From: an uncultured Pseudomonadota bacterium
GTDB taxonomy: Bacteria; Pseudomonadota; Gammaproteobacteria; Steroidobacterales; Steroidobacteraceae
Reading direction: 5' to 3'
Length of the DNA stretch: 64,000 nt
Assembly (NCBI GenBank): GCA_903879335.1
Contig: CAIRLC010000044.1
Coordinates: forward strand, 1-64,000
A program made the translations under genes and the position numbers. Positions 16,597 through 25,570 of the stretch are shown here, piece by piece (within the stretch, counting starts at the first letter, position 1; the number at the start of each line of letters is the position of its first letter). The notes under the pieces are model-generated. The model did no database searches, had not been told where the DNA came from, and saw only the letters and a program-made list of their open reading frames with translations.

Positions 16597-19500
16597 TTAA
16601 GCCCCCAATGCGAGCAATGAGGCATTCCCACCGACCGCTGCCGTATTGATGCTGATCGTCTGCTCTGTGGCGAATCGGGCCAGATAGTGAGGCCCCCCAG
16701 CCTTCGGCCCAGTGCCCGATAGGCCACTGCCGCCAAAAGGTTGCACGCCGACCACCGCGCCAATCATGTTTCGGTTCACGTAAATATTCCCGGCTCTGGC
16801 CAGACTCCGCACTTTTTCAATGACAGAGTCGATCCGCGTGTGCAGACCCAGGGTCAGTGCAAAGCCTGTTGCATTGATCGCATCGATCAAGCGATCAATG
16901 TCATTCGCACGCCATCGAAGCACGTGCAGAACCGGACCAAATACCTCGCCGCGCAGGTCCTCAATGGAGTCTATTTCGATGGCCACTGGCGCAACGAAGC
17001 GGCCACTCGAGAATTTATCCGGAACCGACACTCGATGCGACCAGCGTGCACGCGGCAATATCATCGAAACGTGCGCCTCGAGCCGTGCTTGAGCCTCTGC
17101 GTCAATGACGGGGCCGATATCAGTGGTGAGCAACGCGGGATCGCCCAGACACAACTGATCCATCGCACCTGCCAAGAGGGATTCGACGCGGTCGGCAATC
17201 TCTTCTTGGACACAAAGAATGCGCAGCGCAGAACAGCGCTGCCCGGCACTTCCAAAAGCCGACAACACCGCGTCGTTGACGACTTGCTCGGGTAACGCTG
17301 AACTGTCGACGATCATCGCATTCTGCCCGCCGGTTTCTGCGATAAAGACGGGAATGGCACCGCCACGGGCGGCGAGTGCGCGCTGAATGATCGTCGCGGT
17401 GTCGTTTGATCCCGTGAATGCCACCCCTGCGATGCGCGAATCGGCGCATAAGCGTGCACCGACCGTCGCACCATCTCCTGGCAGGAGTTGCAGCGCACCG
17501 AGCGGAACGCCGGCGCTATGCAGTAACTCAACCGTCAGCGCCGCCACCAAGGGGGTCTGTTCGGCGGGTTTTGCAATCACCGTATTGCCTGCCGCTAAAG
17601 CGGCAGCCACTTGGCCGGTGAAAATTGCGAGTGGGAAATTCCACGGACTCACGCAGACAAATACGCCCCGGCCACGCAGCATAATTTCATTGCTCTCTCC
17701 GGTCGGGCCCGGTAAGACCGCTGGACGATCAAACGCCATTCGCGCCCGCTGCGCGTAATAGCGTAGAAAATCCACGGCCTCACGAATCTCAGCGATAGCG
17801 TCGGGGACAGTTTTGCCGGCTTCACGGCAGAGCAAGTTCACCCATTGGTCCCGAGCCGCCTCGAAGGCGTCAGAGGCGGCTTCCAGAACGCGGGCCCGGT
17901 CGATCGCGGGCCACCGCTCCCAGCCGGGGAATGCGGCCGTTGCCGATTCGATCGCCGTCTCTGTGTCTTCTAGTGAGGCCTCAATCACGTGGCCGACAAT
18001 CGTTCCATCGACCGGGCTCACCACCGCGCGCCCGGTTTCTGCAATGATATGGGCGCTCACACGCTTACGACCCACGACCAGAGGCTGGGCGACTAGATCC
18101 TTCAAACCATAAGAGGCTGCTCCCAGCGCCATCGCCTGTAAGGCTCGTCCATCGGCGAGATTTAAACCCTGAGAATTCACCCGGTCGTGACCAAATAGTC
18201 GAGCGGGCAGCGGTATGCGAGGGTGAGCCACGCTCGGCAGACTCTCGACGAATGCAATTGGGTCTGCAACCACCTCACTGGACGGCAGGCGCGCATCCAC
18301 AATGCGATTAACGAAAGAGGTATTCGCGCCGTTTTCCAACAGCCGCCGGACGAGATAGGGCAGCAAATCTTCGTGCGATCCGACGGGTGCATAGACACGA
18401 CAAGGCACGCCCTCGCGCGACGGATCCGTCACGACGGCGTAAAGCTCTTCACCCATGCCGTGCAAGCGCTGGAATTCAAAGGATCGATTCCGAGCACGAG
18501 CCATCTGCAGAATGCTGGCGACCGTATGCGCATTATGGGTCGCGAACTGAGCATAAATCGCGTCGCTGGCATCGAGCATCAAGCTGGCACACGCCAAATA
18601 GGACACGTCGGTGCTCTGCTTACGCGTAAATACTGGGTAGCCCCCGTGGCCACGCTCTTGGGTTTTCTTGACTTCACTGTCCCAATACGCGCCCTTCACG
18701 AGTCGAATATTAAGGCGACGACCCGTCTGTCGGGCTCGTGTAATCAGCCAACGCAGGACGTCGGCCGCTCGCTTAGAGTAGGCCTGTACAGCCAAACCGA
18801 ACCCCTGCCAGCCCGTCAATGAAGGTGCCTCAAGGACCAAATTGATGAGCTCGAGGGATAATTCGAGTCGCTCAGACTCTTCCGCATCGACCGTGAGCGC
18901 AATGCCGACCTGAGCCGCGCGCTCACACAACCTGATCAGCCGCGGCCCCAACTCCGCCAGCACACGAAAGCGCTGACCATATTCATAGCGCGGATGCAGC
19001 GCGGACAGCTTGACCGAAATCGACGGCAATGCTTCTGGGGATAGTTCCCGAGCACCGACCGCAGCTTTTCCAAGCGAATCAATCGCGGCCAGGTAGGCTT
19101 CGAAATACCGGTCCGCGTCCGCCGACGATAGCGCCGCTTCCCCCAGCATGTCGAAGGAGTAGCGGTAGCGCGCACCATCGCCCTCACCCGCGCGGGCTAA
19201 TGCCTCGGCAATCGTTCGACCCATCACAAATTGGTGACCGAGGATTTTCATCGCTTGACGCATGGCTGTACGAACCACGGGTTCACCCACACGGGTGACC
19301 AGCGAACGAATAAAGCTCGACGGATCACGACGGGTTTGCGCATCGGGTTGGACGATCCGACCGGTCAGCATCAAACCCCAGGTCGAGGCGTTCACAAATA
19401 ATGAGCCCTTATCGACCAGGTGCGAGGCCCAATCCCCGGCGTGAATCTTGTCAGCGATCAACCGATCCGCAGTGACCGCATCGGGGATCCGCAACAGCGC

Positions 19501-19776
19501 TTCAGCCAGACACATCAGGATCACGCCCTCCTGAGAACTGAGGTCGTATTCTCGTAAGAGCGCATCCATTGCGCCCTTTTTAACCTGAGAGGCTCGTACA
19601 GCGTCGACCAGCGCTGCGGCGTGGGCAGCAATCTCCGCCGAGACGCTCGCACTCGGTGGTCTCGCCAAGGGCAATAGTTCGCGTAGGACGCTGTCCTCGT
19701 CGGCCAACCACAGTCGGTTGATGTCGGCAGCTACAGTGACGGGAACGGCGCTATTCGGCGATACGAAATCGGTCAT
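16597..19776 (-). CDS. putA: bifunctional proline dehydrogenase / P5C dehydrogenase
   Basis: This protein oxidises proline to glutamate in two steps at the membrane surface. It has 1059 residues: an N-terminal helical arm, an FAD proline-dehydrogenase barrel (about 150-480) and an NAD-linked aldehyde dehydrogenase (about 540-1040). Catalytic Cys848 is in GSAGQRCSALR, and a general-base Glu is in ETGGQNAM. The length and N-terminus show that the ribbon-helix-helix DNA-binding domain of the 1320-residue E. coli protein is missing, as is a long C-terminal domain. It is therefore not an autorepressor. The divergent Lrp-type gene is the likely regulator. Confidence 0.96.
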   Translation of the reverse strand: MTDFVSPNSAVPVTVAADINRLWLADEDSVLRELLPLARPPSASVSAEIAAHAAALVDAVRASQVKKGAMDALLREYDLSSQEGVILMCLAEALLRIPDAVTADRLIADKIHAGDWASHLVDKGSLFVNASTWGLMLTGRIVQPDAQTRRDPSSFIRSLVTRVGEPVVRTAMRQAMKILGHQFVMGRTIAEALARAGEGDGARYRYSFDMLGEAALSSADADRYFEAYLAAIDSLGKAAVGARELSPEALPSISVKLSALHPRYEYGQRFRVLAELGPRLIRLCERAAQVGIALTVDAEESERLELSLELINLVLEAPSLTGWQGFGLAVQAYSKRAADVLRWLITRARQTGRRLNIRLVKGAYWDSEVKKTQERGHGGYPVFTRKQSTDVSYLACASLMLDASDAIYAQFATHNAHTVASILQMARARNRSFEFQRLHGMGEELYAVVTDPSREGVPCRVYAPVGSHEDLLPYLVRRLLENGANTSFVNRIVDARLPSSEVVADPIAFVESLPSVAHPRIPLPARLFGHDRVNSQGLNLADGRALQAMALGAASYGLKDLVAQPLVVGRKRVSAHIIAETGRAVVSPVDGTIVGHVIEASLEDTETAIESATAAFPGWERWPAIDRARVLEAASDAFEAARDQWVNLLCREAGKTVPDAIAEIREAVDFLRYYAQRARMAFDRPAVLPGPTGESNEIMLRGRGVFVCVSPWNFPLAIFTGQVAAALAAGNTVIAKPAEQTPLVAALTVELLHSAGVPLGALQLLPGDGATVGARLCADSRIAGVAFTGSNDTATIIQRALAARGGAIPVFIAETGGQNAMIVDSSALPEQVVNDAVLSAFGSAGQRCSALRILCVQEEIADRVESLLAGAMDQLCLGDPALLTTDIGPVIDAEAQARLEAHVSMILPRARWSHRVSVPDKFSSGRFVAPVAIEIDSIEDLRGEVFGPVLHVLRWRANDIDRLIDAINATGFALTLGLHTRIDSVIEKVRSLARAGNIYVNRNMIGAVVGVQPFGGSGLSGTGPKAGGPHYLARFATEQTISINTAAVGGNASLLALGA

Positions 19777-19870
19777 GGGGCACCCACTATGTTGTTATCG
19801 CCACATTAGTGATATTTTTTTAGTCGATTCATCTATGTTAGGAATGTTTTAATAGTTGTAATCACTGCCC
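19777..19870. promoter_or_regulatory. AT-rich divergent region between putA and lrp-type gene
   Basis: These 94 bases separate two divergent starts and are clearly richer in A/T than the surrounding genes, including a run of seven T at 19815-19821. Lrp-family proteins typically bind such AT-rich regions. Both promoters must lie here, but I cannot assign -35/-10 pairs with confidence. Confidence 0.5.
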
Positions 19871-20344
19871 ATGAAGAACCCAACCGCTCTTGATCGAGTC
19901 GACCGACGGCTGCTGCGCTTACTGCAAGCGGACGGTCGGCTGACGATTGCCGAACTCGCGCGCCAAGTGCACCTAACCGCCACACCGTGTCTTGAGCGGA
20001 TAAAACGGCTCGAACGAGATGGATATATCCGTGGCTACAGCGCAGAGCTCGAGCCCGCATTACTCGGCGCTGGGCTTATCGCATTTGTGCAGATCCAGTT
20101 AGACCGCACCACGCCGGACGTCTTTAACCGCTTTCGCGAGCGAATCGCCACACTAGACCCCGTCCAGGAATGTCATATGGTGGCTGGTGGATTCGACTAC
20201 CTACTGAAAGTACGCGTGGCCGACATGACGAACTATCGCCGCTTTCTAGAAGATTTAGCGGCATTACCCGGGATTGAACAGACGCATACCTATGTCGTGA
20301 TGGAAGAGCTGAAGTCGAGCCGCGCCATCACGATTCCGGATTGA
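19871..20344 (+). CDS. Lrp/AsnC family regulator, probable putA activator
   Basis: This 157-residue protein has an AsnC-type helix-turn-helix (about 10-60, RLLRLLQADGRLTIAELARQV) and a RAM ligand-binding domain (about 75-150). The arrangement, divergent from putA, is the one seen for PutR/BkdR-type regulators that activate putA with proline. The role is inferred from position and family. It ends five bases before the Nudix gene stop on the other strand. Confidence 0.88.
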   Translation: MKNPTALDRVDRRLLRLLQADGRLTIAELARQVHLTATPCLERIKRLERDGYIRGYSAELEPALLGAGLIAFVQIQLDRTTPDVFNRFRERIATLDPVQECHMVAGGFDYLLKVRVADMTNYRRFLEDLAALPGIEQTHTYVVMEELKSSRAITIPD

Positions 20345-20349
20345 TCGAC

Positions 20350-20754
20350 TTAACGGAAACGGCTGACGTAGTCGGCCAGTATTTGATTGTGATCGAACGC
20401 CAGACTCGGCGCCGCCTCTGGATCCACAATGCGGATGCCCCCGGCGTCATCACCGGCCTTAGGCTCGCCCACAGCGGTGCCCACATAGACCACACCAATG
20501 GTCTGACCACGCGGGTCGCGCTGTGGGTTTGAGTAGACGCCGAGTAAAGCCTTCAGGGTGATGCTGAGTCCAGTCTCCTCGTAGGCCTCACGAATCGCTG
20601 CCGCTTCAACCGTTTCTCCGAACTCGACGAATCCACCCGGGATCGCTAATCCGAGCGGCGCAAAGCGCCGCTCCACCAACACAATTGGGCGACCCGGTCG
20701 GTCGATCAATTCGATGATCGCATCAGCGGCGACCGGTGGTGTTTGTGGACGCAT
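20350..20754 (-). CDS. Nudix hydrolase
   Basis: This 134-residue protein has a complete Nudix box at 41-63: Gly41, Glu47, Arg55, Glu56, Glu59-Glu60 and Gly62, matching Gx5Ex7REUxEExGU. The sequence around the box (AIPGGFVEFGE, then AAIREAYEETGL) resembles ADP-ribose or sugar-nucleotide pyrophosphatases, but substrate cannot be read. It follows the FUSC gene by 16 bases with an AGGAA ribosome-binding site, so the two probably share a transcript. Confidence 0.87.
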   Translation of the reverse strand: MRPQTPPVAADAIIELIDRPGRPIVLVERRFAPLGLAIPGGFVEFGETVEAAAIREAYEETGLSITLKALLGVYSNPQRDPRGQTIGVVYVGTAVGEPKAGDDAGGIRIVDPEAAPSLAFDHNQILADYVSRFR

Positions 20755-20770
20755 CCGCTTTTATTCCTCA

Positions 20771-22705
20771 TCAAACCGCATTGAACTGAATAAGGCTTTC
20801 ATCGATCGCATTCAGTTCGCCCTCGATGGCCTCACGCTCCGCCCATAACTTCGACTCGCTGTCGGCCGTCAAATCAAAGAGCGCTAGACGCGCGCCGATG
20901 TGTTCCAATCTATTGAGCAGCTTCGCCAGTGACCGCAATTCAAGCCCTACGGCCCGTCGCTCCCACGGCGCGATAGGTTCGGAATCTGCAGCGGCAAGCG
21001 CTACCGTTGCGGCCAGACGATCGCCCTGCGCCGCCGCCAGTCGTCCGCGATCCATTGCTTGAGCGCCTTGCTGGCCGCTCGACGCTAAAGCCGCGCGCAG
21101 ATGAGCGCTCATCCGCACAAGACGCAACGGCGCGGCCGTGCCCGACCGCACGGGGACGATATAGGCACTCAATAGAACCAAGCCACAACCCAATACCGTG
21201 GCAAACATCCGGGCATCGGCCAGTTCCTCAGAGTAATGGCCGGTTGCTGCTGACAAAGACAGGACAAGTACCGTCACACCAATGACAGTCAGCGAATAAT
21301 TGGCAAACAGGGATGCGCACATCACAAAGCCACCCAGACCCGTAATGGCCATCAGCCAGATCGGTGTGGTGATGACGTGCAACAGTAGCGCCCCGATCAA
21401 GACACCGAATACGGTCCCACACAGACGCATGCTGAAGCGACTGACCGAGCCGGCAACGTCCGGCTTACACACCCAAGCGACCGTCAGTGGCACCCAAAAT
21501 GCATGCTGGTCCAATAACGAGTTGAGCGGGCCAAGCGCCAGGGCTGTCGCGACGGTGTAGGTCAGACCTAACTTCAACGCATGTCGAGCCTGGAGGTCAC
21601 TCCATTTGAAATGTAACGTTAGACCCTCTAGACCCTTAAAGACGCTCGAAACACCGACTGCCGCACTCGCTCTGCGTCCAATAGGCCAGGGTTTTGCCAA
21701 CAAGGAAACCGATCGCGTTAGGGCTTCAAATAATGGCCTTGCCACGCTGTGCGTGAACTGAGAGTTGTGCTCAGCACACGCGCGCTCCATATCAGCATGC
21801 GCCTTTCGCAGACGTGACGCGCTGCACCCAAAGACCAGATAACGCTCAATTTGTAAAGTCAAAACACGGGCGAACCGACGCACTTTGTCAGCCGCGTCCT
21901 CGTTCTCTTGGTCGACAGGAACGCCGTTCAGCGGCCACACCCAGATTCGAACCCGCTCGACCGGTTCTAGTAATCCCTCTAGCCACTCCCGCGTTGCACC
22001 GTTCGCACCACTATTGATGATGGACGCACGAGCAACGCCGATGGCCACGACGACCCGTACGTCGGCCGCGCTCCAGTGTGGGTCACCCAAGGCAACACTC
22101 AACTGACGGTAGGCCGCTGCGATTTTTCGGCGAGTAGGCGCATAGCGAGTGAACGGCCATGCAATGCACGCAACACCTGTGCTGATCAGTCCACCGACCA
22201 GATACCACTCGGCCTGCAGCCCAGCGGCACCCACGCCAATCGGCGACCCCGAATACAGCGAAAATAAGGCGAGTCCGAACAAGGCAATCAGACCCGAGCG
22301 AGGACCAATGGCACCGGCATAACCCACGAGCGTGGCCAACACCAATGCAGTCACTAGGTGTAGAACGGGATCAGCCGACACCAAGCCGCCGAGGAGGACC
22401 GTTCCGGACGTGGCAAACGCCGTCATCAACATCACTCGCCAACGCTCGTTATAGGGCTCCGAAAAATCAGACAGCGTGGTGAGAAGCACGCCCAAGGCGA
22501 CCGGTGTGCCCCAGGCATTGGGCCCCGTCAACTGGGCGACATACAAAGCCACGACCATACCGATCGCCGTGCGTATACCCGGCATCAGCGTCACCAAAGC
22601 CAGATCGACGCGAAAACAAGACAAGACGACTCGACGCCCGCCCGGCACAAAGAGCAGTAAAACGATAGTCATCGCGGAAGCTGCAATCAGCGCGAAAGTA
22701 TCCAC
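20771..22705 (-). CDS. FUSC-family inner-membrane protein (putative aromatic acid exporter)
   Basis: This 644-residue protein has two sets of hydrophobic helices (about 10-190 and 385-520), each followed by a cytoplasmic region. This is the fusaric-acid-resistance/YccS/AaeB layout. Such proteins are thought to export aromatic acids or other weak acids; no partner membrane-fusion gene is beside it. The start is GTG with GGAG 7-10 bases upstream. It lies between an hslR-like gene and the Nudix gene on the same strand. Confidence 0.82.
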   Translation of the reverse strand: MDTFALIAASAMTIVLLLFVPGGRRVVLSCFRVDLALVTLMPGIRTAIGMVVALYVAQLTGPNAWGTPVALGVLLTTLSDFSEPYNERWRVMLMTAFATSGTVLLGGLVSADPVLHLVTALVLATLVGYAGAIGPRSGLIALFGLALFSLYSGSPIGVGAAGLQAEWYLVGGLISTGVACIAWPFTRYAPTRRKIAAAYRQLSVALGDPHWSAADVRVVVAIGVARASIINSGANGATREWLEGLLEPVERVRIWVWPLNGVPVDQENEDAADKVRRFARVLTLQIERYLVFGCSASRLRKAHADMERACAEHNSQFTHSVARPLFEALTRSVSLLAKPWPIGRRASAAVGVSSVFKGLEGLTLHFKWSDLQARHALKLGLTYTVATALALGPLNSLLDQHAFWVPLTVAWVCKPDVAGSVSRFSMRLCGTVFGVLIGALLLHVITTPIWLMAITGLGGFVMCASLFANYSLTVIGVTVLVLSLSAATGHYSEELADARMFATVLGCGLVLLSAYIVPVRSGTAAPLRLVRMSAHLRAALASSGQQGAQAMDRGRLAAAQGDRLAATVALAAADSEPIAPWERRAVGLELRSLAKLLNRLEHIGARLALFDLTADSESKLWAEREAIEGELNAIDESLIQFNAV

Positions 22706-22770
22706 TCAGAATCTCCGCGAGTAGCGTAAAGGGCGTCGACCTCGCGCACGATAGCGGATTTATGACCTCA

Positions 22771-23205
22771 TCACTGCCGTCGCAGAAAATCTCGCTGCAC
22801 ACGCCGATCACGCTTATCCGGTCGACCGTCAGTTCGAGGCCGGGATAACGCGTCCAATTGGTGAACTTCTCGCATCGCCGCACGCCTCGCGACACTGCGC
22901 TCGGTTTCTTGGTAACAGGATTGCGCCTCAAGCGCTGGACCGCGACGTTTTGGAATCGTCAGCACCGTGAACTCGATGACCTGTGACTCTCTAGTCACCT
23001 CAAGCACGTCCCCTACAACAATCTCGCGGGAGGGCTTGGGCCGACCGCCATTCAGCTGTACACGCCCTGCCGCCACGGCGGAGCTGGCGAGGGAACGGGT
23101 CTTGTAGAGCCGCAGGTGCCACAAGCAGCGATCGATCCGCAGACGCCCGCCATTGGCGCTCTCGGCATCGAAATCATCGTCGTCATCGTCGTGGCGCCCG
23201 CCCAT
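22771..23205 (-). CDS. hslR: S4-domain RNA-binding protein, Hsp15 family
   Basis: The protein has 144 residues with an S4 domain (about 22-85: [18 protein letters not shown], then [14 protein letters not shown]). It has an acidic N-terminal tail of consecutive Asp residues and a basic C-terminal tail. Hsp15 binds stalled 50S subunits carrying peptidyl-tRNA in E. coli and is heat induced. It is divergent from kbl across 73 bases. Confidence 0.88.
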   Translation of the reverse strand: MGGRHDDDDDDFDAESANGGRLRIDRCLWHLRLYKTRSLASSAVAAGRVQLNGGRPKPSREIVVGDVLEVTRESQVIEFTVLTIPKRRGPALEAQSCYQETERSVARRAAMREVHQLDALSRPRTDGRPDKRDRRVQRDFLRRQ

Positions 23206-23278
23206 GTTTGCTCCGCTCCATATTGAGGGCGATTATTACCTATACTTCGCCGACTTCCCCAGACCGCAGAACTTCTCT

Positions 23279-24466
23279 ATGGATAGCGCATTTTACAATC
23301 GTCTGACCGCCGATATTGCTGCCCTGCGCACCCAAGGCCTCTACAAGACCGAACGGGAGCTAGGGTCCCCGCAGGGGCCAATGATCAGCGTTGCTGGACG
23401 CCAAGTCATTAATCTTTGCGCAAACAATTACTTAGGCCTAGCCGGCGATCCCGGCGTGGTCGAAGCGGCTCACAGGGCTTTAGACGAGTATGGCTACGGC
23501 ATGGCATCCGTACGCTTTATTTGTGGCACCAATTCCATTCATCGGCAGCTCGAAACCCGCCTCGCTGGGTTCCTCGGCATGCCGGATGCCATCCTGTATT
23601 CCTCTTGTTTCGACGCCAATGGCGGCTTGTTCGAGACCTTGCTGGGGGAAGAAGACGCCGTCATTTCGGACGCTTTGAACCATGCCTCGATCATTGACGG
23701 CATTCGCCTGTGCAAAGCACAACGGCTGCGTTACGCCAACCGCGACATGGCGCAGCTAGAGGCTCGTTTGATCGAGGCCAAATCCGCCAGGACCCGCCTG
23801 GTCGTCACCGATGGCGTCTTTTCCATGGACGGCACGATCGCACCGCTCGCCGAGATTTGTGATCTGGCCGATCGTTACGAGGCGCTCGTCGTGGTCGATG
23901 ATTCCCATGCCACCGGTTTCGTCGGCAAGAAGGGCCGCGGTACACCGGAGGCCTGTGGCGTCGAAGGCCGGATCGATTTTCTAACAGGCACGCTTGGCAA
24001 AGCATTGGGCGGCGCGGCTGGCGGCTATGTCGCCGGATCCGCCGTGGCGATCGAATGGCTGCGACAGCGCTCGAGGCCTTATCTGTTCTCAAACTCCATC
24101 CCGCCAGTGATCGCCGCCACAACGCTTGCGGTGCTGAATCGGGTCGAAGGCAGCGACGAATTGCGGGCGCAGCTCGTCGATAACGCCGCCTTCTTCCGCG
24201 CCGGTATGACCGCGGCAGGATTTACCCTCGTCCCAGGATCCCATGCGATCATCCCCGTCATGATCGGCGATGCTGCCTTGGCATCGCGTATGGCAGACCG
24301 TCTGCTCGAGCTCGGCCTTTACGTCATCGGCTTTTCTTTTCCAGTCGTCCCCCACGGGGCCGCCCGAATCCGCACCCAAATGAGTGCAGCCCATACTCGA
24401 GCGCATCTCGAACAGGCGATCGCTGCATTCACCACCGCCGGCCGCGAACTCGGCTTAATCGCTTAA
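23279..24466 (+). CDS. kbl: 2-amino-3-ketobutyrate CoA ligase
   Basis: This PLP enzyme cleaves 2-amino-3-ketobutyrate with CoA to glycine and acetyl-CoA, the second step of threonine catabolism. The 395-residue sequence has PLP-Lys241 in [11 protein letters not shown], Asp207-Asp208-Ser-His210 in [10 protein letters not shown], and the N-terminal CANNYLG motif. The start at [10 protein letters not shown] gives the family length; a longer in-frame start at 23153 overlaps the divergent hslR gene. tdh follows after ten bases. Confidence 0.96.
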   Translation: MDSAFYNRLTADIAALRTQGLYKTERELGSPQGPMISVAGRQVINLCANNYLGLAGDPGVVEAAHRALDEYGYGMASVRFICGTNSIHRQLETRLAGFLGMPDAILYSSCFDANGGLFETLLGEEDAVISDALNHASIIDGIRLCKAQRLRYANRDMAQLEARLIEAKSARTRLVVTDGVFSMDGTIAPLAEICDLADRYEALVVVDDSHATGFVGKKGRGTPEACGVEGRIDFLTGTLGKALGGAAGGYVAGSAVAIEWLRQRSRPYLFSNSIPPVIAATTLAVLNRVEGSDELRAQLVDNAAFFRAGMTAAGFTLVPGSHAIIPVMIGDAALASRMADRLLELGLYVIGFSFPVVPHGAARIRTQMSAAHTRAHLEQAIAAFTTAGRELGLIA

Positions 24467-24476
24467 GGAAGGTCAC

Positions 24477-25505
24477 ATGAAAGCGCTAGTGAAATCTCGA
24501 GCGGAGCCGGGCATCTGGATGGCAGACGTCGCCGAGCCGACGATCGGCCCGAACGACGTGCTCATTCGTATGCGCAAGACAGCGATTTGCGGCACCGACA
24601 TGCATATCTGGCATTGGGACGAGTGGGCGCAGCGCACCATCCCGGTCCCTATGCAGGTGGGGCATGAGTACTGTGGCGAGATCGTTGACCTCGGCAGCGA
24701 AGTCCGCGGCTTCAGCGTCGGCGATCGAGTCTCTGGCGAAGGGCATATCACGTGCGGATATTGCCGGAACTGCCGCGCAGGGCGACGGCACCTGTGTCGG
24801 AATACCGTCGGCGTGGGGGTGAATGTTCCGGGCTGCTTTGCCGAATATATGGCGCTGCCCGCGTCGAATGTGTTCAAGCTGTCGCCAGCCATCGATGACG
24901 AGATTGCCTCAATCCTCGACCCCTTTGGCAATGCCACCCACACGGCGCTGTCCTTTAACGTGGTGGGCGAAGATGTCCTGATCACCGGCGCCGGACCCAT
25001 CGGCATCATGGCGGTCGCGATTGCCCGCTATGCAGGGGCGCGTCACGTTGTGATCACCGATGTGAACCCCTACCGGCTCGAACTCGCCCGGTCGATGGGC
25101 GCGACTCACGCCATCGACGTCCGCCATGAGTCCCTAGACTCCGTCATGGATAGTTTGGGCATGGAGGCTGGTTTTGACGTCGGCATGGAAATGTCGGGCG
25201 TACCGTCAGCGTTTAGGGAAATGCTCCGGACCATGCACCACGGTGGGTCGATCGCCATGCTGGGCATCATGCCGAAGGACACCGGTATCGCTTGGGACGA
25301 GATCATTTTTAAGGGTTTGGTCGTGAAGGGAGTCTACGGGCGCGAGATGTTCGAAACTTGGTACAAGATGGACAGCATGCTGCAAAGTGGCCTCGACATC
25401 CGACCTGTGATTACTCACCGTCTGCCGATCAGCGAATACCGACTCGGTTTTGAAACCATGGCCTCAGGTCAGAGCGGCAAAATTGTACTGGACTGGATGG
25501 CCTGA
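24477..25505 (+). CDS. tdh: L-threonine 3-dehydrogenase
   Basis: This zinc- and NAD-dependent dehydrogenase (342 residues) oxidises threonine to 2-amino-3-ketobutyrate for Kbl. The catalytic zinc ligand Cys38 is in TAICGTDMH. The structural zinc site has Cys93, Cys96, Cys99 and Cys107. The Rossmann motif is GAGPIG. An AAGGA ribosome-binding site lies just upstream. It forms an operon with kbl; the next gene, bcsA, starts 65 bases on. Confidence 0.97.
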   Translation: MKALVKSRAEPGIWMADVAEPTIGPNDVLIRMRKTAICGTDMHIWHWDEWAQRTIPVPMQVGHEYCGEIVDLGSEVRGFSVGDRVSGEGHITCGYCRNCRAGRRHLCRNTVGVGVNVPGCFAEYMALPASNVFKLSPAIDDEIASILDPFGNATHTALSFNVVGEDVLITGAGPIGIMAVAIARYAGARHVVITDVNPYRLELARSMGATHAIDVRHESLDSVMDSLGMEAGFDVGMEMSGVPSAFREMLRTMHHGGSIAMLGIMPKDTGIAWDEIIFKGLVVKGVYGREMFETWYKMDSMLQSGLDIRPVITHRLPISEYRLGFETMASGQSGKIVLDWMA

Positions 25506-25570
25506 AGCCGTCCGCCAACCCATGGAGCTGAGGTAGACTGTTCCCCCAGTTAGACGAGTTGCAGGCGGGG

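Noticed and set aside
23153-23278. 42-residue N-terminal extension of kbl
   Set aside because: It overlaps the divergent hslR gene, is Ser-rich and then unlike the family, and the ATG at 23279 gives the standard protein.
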